Positions 53,870 to 62,200 of a stretch of 64,000 nt of DNA are shown here, one piece after another. The translations under genes were made by a program, and so were the position numbers. Positions within the stretch are counted from its first letter, which is position 1, and each line of letters starts with the position of its first letter. Source of the DNA: CAXBDP01 sp963974465 (GTDB lineage Bacteria > Bacteroidota > Bacteroidia > Cytophagales > Cyclobacteriaceae); NCBI GenBank assembly GCA_049340005.1, contig JBMPIY010000001.1. One strand, written 5' to 3'. The notes beneath the pieces are model-generated. The model saw only the letters and a program-made list of their open reading frames with translations. It was not told where the DNA came from and did no database searches.

Positions 53870-55000
53870 TTACAAACGACGCGAAACTTTCTCAACCATT
53901 TCCTTTTTCCAACTTGCAAAATCACCTTCAATAATGTGGATACGAGCTTGCTTCACCAACCATAGATAAAAGCTAAGATTTTGAATACTAGCAATTTGTG
54001 CTCCTAGCATCTCCTTACTTGTGATTAGATGTCTTAAGTAGGCTTTTGAATAAAAATTACTTGAATGGGCAGTCAATCCAGCATCAATTGGGCTGAAATC
54101 ATCCTTCCACCTTTCATTTCGCATATTCAAAATTCCCTCTGTGGTGAAAATCATTCCATTACGGGCATTTCTTGTTGGCATTACGCAGTCGAACATATCG
54201 ATACCTAAAGCAATACATTCAAGCAAATTGGCAGGTGTGCCCACGCCCATCAGATAGCGAGGCTTTTCAAATGGCAATATATCGCAAACTACCTCTGTCA
54301 TTTCATACATATCTTCAGCTGGCTCGCCAACCGATAATCCTCCGATTGCATTGCCTACCCTATCCATTGAGGCAATTTTTTCTGCTGAAATTTTTCTCAA
54401 TTCCGGATATACACTCCCTTGAACGATAGGAAATAAATGCTGCTCAAACCCATAGATTCCCTCTGTTTCATCAAATCGCTTGCAACATCTCTCAAGCCAG
54501 CGGTGAGTCATTTCCATCGATCTCTTAGCATAGCCATATTCACAAGGATATGGAGTGCATTCATCGAAAGCCATTATAATATCCGCTCCGATTCTCCTTT
54601 GGATGTCCATCACTCCCTCCGGACTGAAAAAATGCTTACTCCCACTGATATGAGATTTAAACTCAACTCCAGCTTCCTTTATCTTGCGTGTGCCAGACAA
54701 AGAATACACTTGGTATCCTCCACTATCTGTCAAGATAGGTTTGTCCCAACCATTGAATTTGTGTAATCCTCCCGCTTGCTCCAATATATCCAGACCTGGA
54801 CGTAGATATAAGTGATATGTATTGCCCAAAATTATTTGGGCTTGAATATCCAATTCCAACTCTCGCTGATGAACAGCTTTGACTGTAGCTGCTGTGCCCA
54901 CAGGCATAAAAATGGGCGTTTCTACCGCCCCATGTGCTGTGTGGAATATACCTGCCCTAGCCTTTGTATTTAGGTCTTTTGCCTTCAGTTCAAAATTCAT
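53870..55000 (-). CDS. tgt: Queuine tRNA-ribosyltransferase (Tgt), with the zinc-ligand cysteines missing
   Basis: A 376-residue enzyme that exchanges guanine for a queuine precursor at position 34 of certain tRNAs. Catalytic elements are present: TDSGGYQVYSLSGTRKI (first Asp about 92), MGVGTPANLLE and GIDMFDCVMPTRNARNG (nucleophile Asp about 271). At the C-terminus, where E. coli Tgt has the zinc ligands Cys302, Cys304, Cys307 and His333, this protein has Leu, Ala, Ser and Gln (PIDAGLTAHSSNFYSKAYL and SIQNLSFY). The start was moved to the ATG at 55000, as a TTG at 55009 gives a poor N-terminus. A promoter box lies 27 bases upstream. Confidence 0.9.
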   Translation of the reverse strand: MNFELKAKDLNTKARAGIFHTAHGAVETPIFMPVGTAATVKAVHQRELELDIQAQIILGNTYHLYLRPGLDILEQAGGLHKFNGWDKPILTDSGGYQVYSLSGTRKIKEAGVEFKSHISGSKHFFSPEGVMDIQRRIGADIIMAFDECTPYPCEYGYAKRSMEMTHRWLERCCKRFDETEGIYGFEQHLFPIVQGSVYPELRKISAEKIASMDRVGNAIGGLSVGEPAEDMYEMTEVVCDILPFEKPRYLMGVGTPANLLECIALGIDMFDCVMPTRNARNGMIFTTEGILNMRNERWKDDFSPIDAGLTAHSSNFYSKAYLRHLITSKEMLGAQIASIQNLSFYLWLVKQARIHIIEGDFASWKKEMVEKVSRRL

Positions 55001-55027
55001 CTGCAACAAGTCTCATTTTTCAAGTCG

Positions 55028-55035
55028 CAAAAATA
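55028..55035 (-). promoter_or_regulatory. -7 box for tgt
   Basis: On the minus strand this reads TATTTTTG followed by CG, giving a leader of about 20 bases to the tgt ATG. Confidence 0.5.
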
Positions 55036-55058
55036 ACATTAAATAATCCCTGAAAGAC

Positions 55059-55066
55059 TATCTTTG
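55059..55066 (+). promoter_or_regulatory. -7 box for the glycosyltransferase gene
   Basis: TATCTTTG followed by GC, seven bases before an in-frame TTG (55074) and 25 bases before the ATG (55092). No -33 TTG was found. Confidence 0.45.
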
Positions 55067-55091
55067 GCAAGAATTGAACACGTACTTTCAA

Positions 55092-56219
55092 ATGATATTA
55101 CCTTTACTGCTCTACAGCCTCATTGCCCTTGTATTTATTCAACTTATTTATCACTTAGTTTACTTCATCCGGATTCCATTTTTCAAGCGAAAAACGGTAG
55201 ATGAAAGTCAAATTGAAGGAGTATCAATTGTAGTCTGTGCACACAATGAGGAAGAAAATTTACGAGAATTGCTCCCTTTACTTTTGGAGCAGGATCATCC
55301 AAATTATGAAATAATTATTGTGGATGATAAATCTTCAGATGGGAGTTATGACTTTCTGACCGAAGAGAAATTGAGGCATCCAAAATTAAAATTGGTGGTG
55401 ATTGATTCAACTCCTGATGCTTTTAACTCAAAAAAATACGCATTAACCCTGGGTATAAAAGCTGCCAAAAATGACATCGTTTTACTGACCGATGCTGATT
55501 GCCGTCCAAATAGCAAATCTTGGGCAAGCGAAATGGCTAAAACCTTCGATCCGGAAACGCAGATAGTTTTAGGTTACTCGCATTATCAGAAATCCGGCGG
55601 GTTTTTGGGCAAACAAATTGATTTTGAAACGCTTATAACAGGAATACTATATATTTCATCTGCGCTCGCTTTTAGACCATATATGGGTGTAGGTAGAAAT
55701 TTGGCTTATCGCAAAAGCTTTTTCTTAAAGAATAAGGGCTTTTATGGAATGATGGAATTGACTGGTGGCGATGATGATTTGTTTGTAAATAAGTACGCCA
55801 AGAAAAAGTTCACTAAGGTGTGTATCGGTTCAGATGTGGTCTTAATGTCAGTACCTAAAAAATCCTGGTCAACATATTACAGACAAAAATTAAGACACAT
55901 GGCAGCCGGAAAGCATTACAAATTTCGAGATAAATTCAGGATTGGCCTTTTCCATATTTCCTTATCGCTAATGTGGCTAAATGCCTTTATATTAGCCTTC
56001 TATTGGGAGAACTTATTAGACTACAAACTTTTATTTGGAATAGCGGCGGGAGGATTCCTTTTAAGGTTAATTTTGTTGCATACATTTTTTATTCTAGCTG
56101 CTAAGCGATTTGGTGTGAAAGTTGCTGGATTTTTATTAATTTTTTCCGAGATTTTTTATCTCAAATATTATTTATTGGTTGGCATATCTGCACAGTTTTC
56201 TAAAAGGATAAAATGGTAG
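55092..56219 (+). CDS. Membrane glycosyltransferase, family 2
   Basis: A 375-residue GT-A-fold enzyme with hydrophobic helices at both ends. SIVVCAHNEEENLRELLPLLLEQDHPNYEIIIVDDKSSDGSYDF is the GT2 core, with the DxD-like LLTDADCRP and the product-binding GGDDDLF. The last 100 residues carry the QxxRW-like segment (YYRQKLRHMAAGKH) and two or three helices. It may make a polysaccharide or a glycolipid; the substrate is unknown. ATG 55092 is chosen, but a nearly leaderless start at TTG 55074 is possible. It ends inside the next gene (7-base overlap). Confidence 0.82.
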   Translation: MILPLLLYSLIALVFIQLIYHLVYFIRIPFFKRKTVDESQIEGVSIVVCAHNEEENLRELLPLLLEQDHPNYEIIIVDDKSSDGSYDFLTEEKLRHPKLKLVVIDSTPDAFNSKKYALTLGIKAAKNDIVLLTDADCRPNSKSWASEMAKTFDPETQIVLGYSHYQKSGGFLGKQIDFETLITGILYISSALAFRPYMGVGRNLAYRKSFFLKNKGFYGMMELTGGDDDLFVNKYAKKKFTKVCIGSDVVLMSVPKKSWSTYYRQKLRHMAAGKHYKFRDKFRIGLFHISLSLMWLNAFILAFYWENLLDYKLLFGIAAGGFLLRLILLHTFFILAAKRFGVKVAGFLLIFSEIFYLKYYLLVGISAQFSKRIKW

Positions 56220-56821
56220 CTTCACGTGGTTTTTCTCAAAAGGCTTTAAAGGATTTCGAACTTATTGACCAGGCGGTTGATGAGAAAGATCAGCAAGCAT
56301 ATGCAGATTTGTTGAAGAGGTACAAAAAACCTGTTTATCATATGATCCTGAAAATGGTTCGTAATGTTGATGATGCAGAAGACTTAACCATTGAAGCGTT
56401 TGCAAAGGCTTTCAAAAATCTCCACAAATTCAAAAAAGATTATACTTTCAGTACTTGGCTATTTCGTATTGCAACCAACAATGCGATTGACTTTATCCGC
56501 AAAAAGAAATTAGATACACTGAGTATTCATCATGCTTACAAAGATGATAATGGTGATTCTGTAGGTATAGAAGTGATGGATCTGAAAATGGATCCAGAGG
56601 AAGAGGCAATCAATACCCAGAAAAAAGAACTTATTAGAATATTCGTAACAAAGCTACCTCCTAAATATCAGCGACTTGTGAAGCTTCGCTATTTTCAGGA
56701 ATTTTCTTATGACGAAATTGCCAAAGAAATTGAAGCACCCCTAGGCACAGTAAAAGCCCAACTTCACAGAGCAAGAGAGTTACTTTCTGACTTGGTAAGA
56801 GGGAAAGAAGAGCACATTTAA
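56213..56821 (+). CDS. ECF sigma factor (RpoE-like)
   Basis: A 202-residue sigma-70 family factor. Region 2 carries ILKMVRNVDDAEDLTIEAFAKAF and FSTWLFRIATNNAIDFIRKKK, and region 4 carries LPPKYQRLVKLRYFQEFSYDEIAKEIEAPLGTVKAQLHRARELL, both complete. No anti-sigma gene follows. It overlaps the glycosyltransferase by seven bases, so the two are co-transcribed, and is followed by rsmG with its own promoter. Regulon unknown. Confidence 0.92.
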   Translation: MVASRGFSQKALKDFELIDQAVDEKDQQAYADLLKRYKKPVYHMILKMVRNVDDAEDLTIEAFAKAFKNLHKFKKDYTFSTWLFRIATNNAIDFIRKKKLDTLSIHHAYKDDNGDSVGIEVMDLKMDPEEEAINTQKKELIRIFVTKLPPKYQRLVKLRYFQEFSYDEIAKEIEAPLGTVKAQLHRARELLSDLVRGKEEHI

Positions 56822-56823
56822 CC

Positions 56824-56831
56824 TATCTTTG
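56824..56831 (+). promoter_or_regulatory. -7 box directly in front of rsmG
   Basis: TATCTTTG lies five bases before the GTG at 56837. With the usual distance from this box to the start of transcription, the mRNA begins about at the start codon. No -33 TTG was found at the right spacing. Confidence 0.5.
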
Positions 56832-56836
56832 CTTCT

Positions 56837-57475
56837 GTGAAAGGATCAGAAATTATTTACCATTATTTCCCGGCACTTACCGAGAAGCAAATCCAGCAAT
56901 TCGATCAACTGAAAAGTTTGTACGATGAGTGGAATTCCCAAATTAATGTAATATCCCGAAAAGACATGGATGAATTTTATATTCACCATGTCCTTCACTC
57001 ATTGGCTATTGCTAAGATCAATCCCTTTAAGCCAGGAGCTAAAATCATGGATATTGGTACAGGTGGAGGTTTCCCAGGAATTCCACTGGCAATCTTATTT
57101 CCAGAGGCTCAGTTTCATTTGGTGGACTCCATCGGAAAAAAGATAAAAGTAGTAGAAGGCGTGAAAACTTCTCTTGGACTAGACAATGTGACAGCAGCCA
57201 ATATTAGAGGAGAAAAGGTAAAAGGTACTTTCGATTTTGTGATTAGCCGAGCCGTTGCTCGCTTAGCAAATCTTCATTTATGGTCTAAGCACAAAATCAA
57301 TCCAGGCCACACACACAAACTGGCCAATGGCATGCTCCTACTAAAAGGAGGTGATTTGGCTGAAGAAATAGAGGAATCAGAATTATTCGTTCAAGAATTT
57401 CCCCTTAGCAATTTTTTCAAAGAACCATATATGGAAACCAAGAAGGTGATTTACGTCCCATATACTGAGAAATAA
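56837..57475 (+). CDS. rsmG: 16S rRNA (guanine-N7) methyltransferase RsmG
   Basis: A 212-residue SAM-dependent enzyme that methylates G527 of 16S rRNA. It shows LYDEWNSQINVISRKD in the N-terminal helix, the SAM motif IMDIGTGGGFPGIPLAILFP and FVISRAVARLANL. The GTG start directly follows a promoter box. Full length. Loss of this enzyme is known to give low-level streptomycin resistance in other bacteria. Confidence 0.93.
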   Translation: MKGSEIIYHYFPALTEKQIQQFDQLKSLYDEWNSQINVISRKDMDEFYIHHVLHSLAIAKINPFKPGAKIMDIGTGGGFPGIPLAILFPEAQFHLVDSIGKKIKVVEGVKTSLGLDNVTAANIRGEKVKGTFDFVISRAVARLANLHLWSKHKINPGHTHKLANGMLLLKGGDLAEEIEESELFVQEFPLSNFFKEPYMETKKVIYVPYTEK

Positions 57476-57551
57476 TTTATCAACCCATTTTGATCTAATT
57501 ATTCCTATTTGAAATTTTAAGAGTCAGTTCTAAAAATTGATCAAGGGTTCC

Positions 57552-57596
57552 ATCATTAATTTTGATAAATTGTGAGATAAATTTATCATTAATTTT
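57552..57596 (+). repeat. A+T-rich hairpin bracketed by a 12-bp direct repeat
   Basis: ATCATTAATTTT occurs at 57552-57563 and 57585-57596. Between and overlapping them, TGATAAATT (57563-57571) pairs with AATTTATCA (57580-57588). It sits in the gap between rsmG and the next gene, together with a TAATTTTG box (57557-57564). It may be a regulatory site or a weak terminator. Confidence 0.4.
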
Positions 57597-57617
57597 TCAT
57601 TCAGAGAATCCACTAAA

Positions 57618-59231
57618 TTGCGAACAGCACCTACTCAAAATATTCAAACTGCACTAATTGTAGCTTTGCTATTTTTCTTTTTGCTATTCACTTGGCAAGT
57701 ATCCCAATTCAATTTTGCCTTCAATTGGGATGATGATATGCAAATTTTGGAGAATGAATTAGTTAGAAACCCAGTCAAAAACTCAATTTTCAAAATATTT
57801 TCCGAGCCAGCTGCAGGTATGTACCAACCTATAGTCACCTTACTATTCAAAATTGAGACCTTGCTTTTTGGCTTTAGTCCAAAGGTCTACCATACTTTTT
57901 CGATCATATGGCACTTTATTGCAATTTTGGGTGCGTATTTATTGGCATTAAGGCTTAGTCGCAATAATTGGGTTGCCTTAATAGTAGCTTCCCTATTAGC
58001 TTTTCATCCATCTGCTTCAGAACCAATCGCATGGATTTCAGCAAGGAGTACGTTGGTCTATGCTAGCTTTGGCTTTTTTGGTTTAGCATTTTGGGTTCAA
58101 TATTTAGATAACCATAAAAAGAAGCACGTTTTCATTGCAATTTTATTGGTTATAGTATCCATGTTAAGCAAGGTACAAGGAATAATTTGGCCAATAATGA
58201 TGGTAGCTATATGGTGGCTGTATAGTAAAAGAAGTATTAAGGATTTTCAGAAACTATCCCCCTTTGTATTAATCGTTCCAGTTATCATTTGGTTAGGGTT
58301 CAAGTTTAGACCTAGTATTCCTGAATCTGAGAATTATACAGAACTACTATTATTGTCAGGAGTTAAGCTTATATGGTTCCTTAAGCGTATATTTTGGTTT
58401 GGAGATATATCAGCAATTTATCCCCCATTTAGCATTAGTATTATTACACACACAACACTATTATTATGGCCAATTTCATTGGTTTTGTTAATCAAACTAT
58501 ATCTAATTAAGTCGAAGTTTACATTTCCTCTCTTCTATTTTTTGACATTTACCACAATTCACCTAATTCAATTTAGTATAGCAAGTCCGGTCGCAGATAG
58601 ATATTTGTATGTGCCCATTTTTGGTATGGCATTGATATTAGCACTAGCATTACAAAAACTGCCTATCAAACAAAATATTGCTATTTTTGCTTTGATAGTT
58701 ATTTACTACGGATTCAATTTCATACAAGCATTACCCAAATGGAAAGAACCTTTAGCTCTTTGGCAGTCAGCAAGTAATACCCATCCTGATTTCTATTTTG
58801 CTTGGGAAAAATTAGCCATAACTCAAGCTGCATACGGAGATTATAATGCTGCCTTGAATAGCTATTCAAAAGCACTAAAGTTAGAGAAAAATTCAAGTCG
58901 ATTATATTTCAACGCTGCAGTAGCACAATTTCAAAGTAAGAATCTGGAAAAGGCAGAAGAATACTATAGCAAAGCGATTTCTTTAGAACCTACTGTATTT
59001 TATTATTACATGAATTTAGGCAGAACCTTGTTTGAATTGGGTAAAATCGACCAAGCTTGGATTACATTGCAACAAGGAGAAAATCTAGCTCCAAATGACC
59101 CATTGGTTCAAATGACATTGGGTCAATTTGCCGCTGAAAGTGGGAAAACAAATCCCTGCCCTTATTTCCAAAAAGCTCTAAGCTTGGGACATACTCAGGC
59201 TCAAGCATTTTTAAACAACTATTGCAAATAA
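57618..59231 (+). CDS. GT-C-type membrane protein with TPR repeats (TMTC-like)
   Basis: A 537-residue protein with about ten N-terminal helices (15-370) and a periplasmic C-terminal TPR block (about 385-520, at least three repeats such as AAYGDYNAALNSYSKALKLE). The first loop has FNWDDDMQIL, the acidic motif expected of GT-C glycosyltransferases, and the segment YQPIVTLLFKIETLLFG is typical of TMTC/O-mannosyltransferase-like proteins. It would glycosylate an unknown acceptor, protein or lipid. The start is TTG; no ATG gives a full first helix. It precedes dnaE by three bases. Confidence 0.75.
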   Translation: MRTAPTQNIQTALIVALLFFFLLFTWQVSQFNFAFNWDDDMQILENELVRNPVKNSIFKIFSEPAAGMYQPIVTLLFKIETLLFGFSPKVYHTFSIIWHFIAILGAYLLALRLSRNNWVALIVASLLAFHPSASEPIAWISARSTLVYASFGFFGLAFWVQYLDNHKKKHVFIAILLVIVSMLSKVQGIIWPIMMVAIWWLYSKRSIKDFQKLSPFVLIVPVIIWLGFKFRPSIPESENYTELLLLSGVKLIWFLKRIFWFGDISAIYPPFSISIITHTTLLLWPISLVLLIKLYLIKSKFTFPLFYFLTFTTIHLIQFSIASPVADRYLYVPIFGMALILALALQKLPIKQNIAIFALIVIYYGFNFIQALPKWKEPLALWQSASNTHPDFYFAWEKLAITQAAYGDYNAALNSYSKALKLEKNSSRLYFNAAVAQFQSKNLEKAEEYYSKAISLEPTVFYYYMNLGRTLFELGKIDQAWITLQQGENLAPNDPLVQMTLGQFAAESGKTNPCPYFQKALSLGHTQAQAFLNNYCK

Positions 59232-59234
59232 GCT

Positions 59235-62200
59235 ATGTATTTAATATTCGATACCGAAACCACTGGTTTACCTCAAAACTACAATGCTCCTGTAAGTGAT
59301 CTAGACAATTGGCCGAGGCTGGTTCAGTTAGCTTGGCAATTGCATGATGCAAAAGGAAATCTGGTTTCTAGTCACAATTATATAGTAAGACCAGAAGGTT
59401 TTACAATCCCTTATAACTCAGAAAAAATTCATGGAATCTCTACTGCACTTGCAGAAAAGGAAGGTCATTCTTTACGCAAGGTTCTGGAATTATTTTCGGT
59501 AGATGTTGCCAAGTCAAGTTTCCTAGTAGGCCATAATATTGGATTTGATATCAATATAATGGGAGCTGAATACCTGCGAATGAAGGAGGATAATCAGCTG
59601 GAAGGTCGTGCATCGATTGACACCAAAGACGAAGCAACAGAGTTTTGCGCTTTACCTGGAGGTAAAGGCGGGAAATTCAAATGGCCTACACTTACCGAAC
59701 TTCACCAAAAATTATTTAACAAGCCTTTCAAGGACGCACACGATGCAGCATTTGATGTGGACGCCACCGCAAGATGCTTCTTTGGCTTATTGAAAGAAGG
59801 CGTAATCAAGCCTATTGAAGGAGTAATGATCAAAGAGATCACCTATCAACCTCCCGCTTTAGATGAAGCTAATTTTGTAAAAAAAGCACCTGCTAAGAAG
59901 AAACGGAGAATCATCGAACCTAATCAAAGTGTCGATATTTCTGCCCCATTTACGCATTTACATGTTCATTCTCAGTTTTCTGTATTACAGGCTGTCCCCC
60001 AAATACCCAAACTTATCGCCAAGGCAAAGGAACTGAATATGCCGGCAGTGGCTCTCACGGATTTAGGCAATATGTTTGGCTCATTTCTATTCGTAAGAGA
60101 AGCATTTAAGCAAGGGATTAAGCCTATTGTAGGTTGCGAATTTTACGTGGCTGAGGAGCGTACCAGACTCCAATTTACCAAAGATCATACTGATAAGCGC
60201 TTTAGTCAGGTGCTTTTGGCAAAGAATAAGGATGGATTTCATTCATTGGCCAAGTTGGCTTCTCTGGCATTTACAGAGGGCAATTACGGGCTTTACCCAA
60301 GAATTGATCGTGAGTTAATCGCACAATATAGTAATAATGTTATCGCATTAAGTGGTGGTTTAACAGGCGAAGTTCCAAGCTTAATCCTAAATATTGGTGA
60401 GCATCAAGCTGAAGAGGCTTTTAAATGGTGGGTAGATACGTTTAAAGAGGATTTTTATGTAGAGTTAACTCGACATGGGCTTGAAGAGGAAGATCGCGTA
60501 AATGACGTGCTACTTGAGTTTGCCGACAAATACAATGTGAAAGTAATAGCCAGCAATGATGTCTATTACTTAGATAAAAATGATGCTGACGCTCACGATA
60601 TTTTGCTTTGCGTAAGAGATGGAGAGAAAAAAAGTACTCCTATAGGAAGAGGTCGAGGTTATAGATTTGGCTTTCCGAACAAAGAATACTATTTCAAAAC
60701 GCAGGATGAGATGAAAAAGCTCTTTGCTGACATCCCTGAGGCGATTGAAAACATAGCGGAAATCGTAGATAAAATTGAGGCTTTCGAATTGGAGCGGGAG
60801 GTTTTGTTGCCAGCCTTCGATATACCCCAAGAATTTGTCGATCCACAAGATGCAATTGATGGAGGGAAAAGAGGCGAGAACAATTATCTGCGCCATCTTA
60901 CTTATGTCGGTGCTGAAAAAAGATACGGCGAAGTCTCAGATGAAATAAGAGAAAGACTAGATTTTGAGCTCGAAACCATTGAACGAACTGGCTATCCCGG
61001 CTATTTCCTAATTGTCCAGGATTTCACCAATAAAGCGCGTGAAATGGGCGTTTCAGTTGGTCCTGGACGTGGCTCCGCTGCGGGCTCTGCAGTAGCCTAT
61101 TGCATTGCAATTACCAATGTGGATCCCATTAAATATGATCTACTATTCGAGAGATTCCTTAATCCGGATCGGGTTTCACTTCCCGATATTGATATCGATT
61201 TTGATGATGAAGGCAGAGGAAAAGTAATCGATTATGTAATCAACAAGTATGGCAAATCACAAGTAGCTCAAATCATTACCTATGGTACAATGGGCGCAAA
61301 ATCAGCAATCCGCGATTGCGCACGCGTAATGGAATTGCCATTGAGTGAAGCAACACAATTGGCCAAACTTATTCCTGACAAACCCATAGGCATCAATCTG
61401 CAAAAGGCTTATGAGTTGGAGCCCCAACTCAAAGCCATCAGGAATAGCAAAAGTCTTCAAGGCGAAATCCTTCGTCAAGCAGATGTCTTGGAAGGTTCGC
61501 TTCGAAATACAGGTGTTCATGCATGCGGCGTAATTATCACTCCTGATGATATTCAGAAATTTATTCCTGTAGGCGTTGCCAAGGATTCTGACTTGGTAGT
61601 AACCCAGTATGACAACTCTGTGGTGGAAAGTGCCGGCTTATTGAAAATGGACTTTTTGGGTCTGAAAACCCTGTCTATCATAAAAGACGCACTGCGCCAA
61701 ATAAAGAAAAATCATGGGATCGACATTGACATAGAAACGATTCCACTAGATGACATAAAGACTTTAGAGCTTTTTTCAAAAGGAGAAACGGTTGGCCTAT
61801 TTCAGTTTGAATCTCCTGGAATGCAAAAGCACCTCAAGGGACTCAAACCAGATAAGTTTGAGGATATTATTGCCATGAATGCGCTGTATCGTCCTGGCCC
61901 AATGGATTATATACCAAACTTCATTGCTCGTAAGCATGGTATCGAGCCTATCAGCTATGATATTCCTATAATGGAAGAATACCTGAAGGAAACTTACGGG
62001 ATCACGGTATACCAAGAACAGGTGATGCTTCTTTCCCAATCCTTGGCTGGATTCACCAAAGGCCAAGCGGATAAATTGCGTAAAGCAATGGGTAAAAAGC
62101 AAAAGTCCGTACTGGATGAATTGAAGGAAACCTTCCTAGAAGGCTGTAAAAAGAATGGACATGAACGCAAAATATGTGAGAAAATTTGGACAGATTGGGA

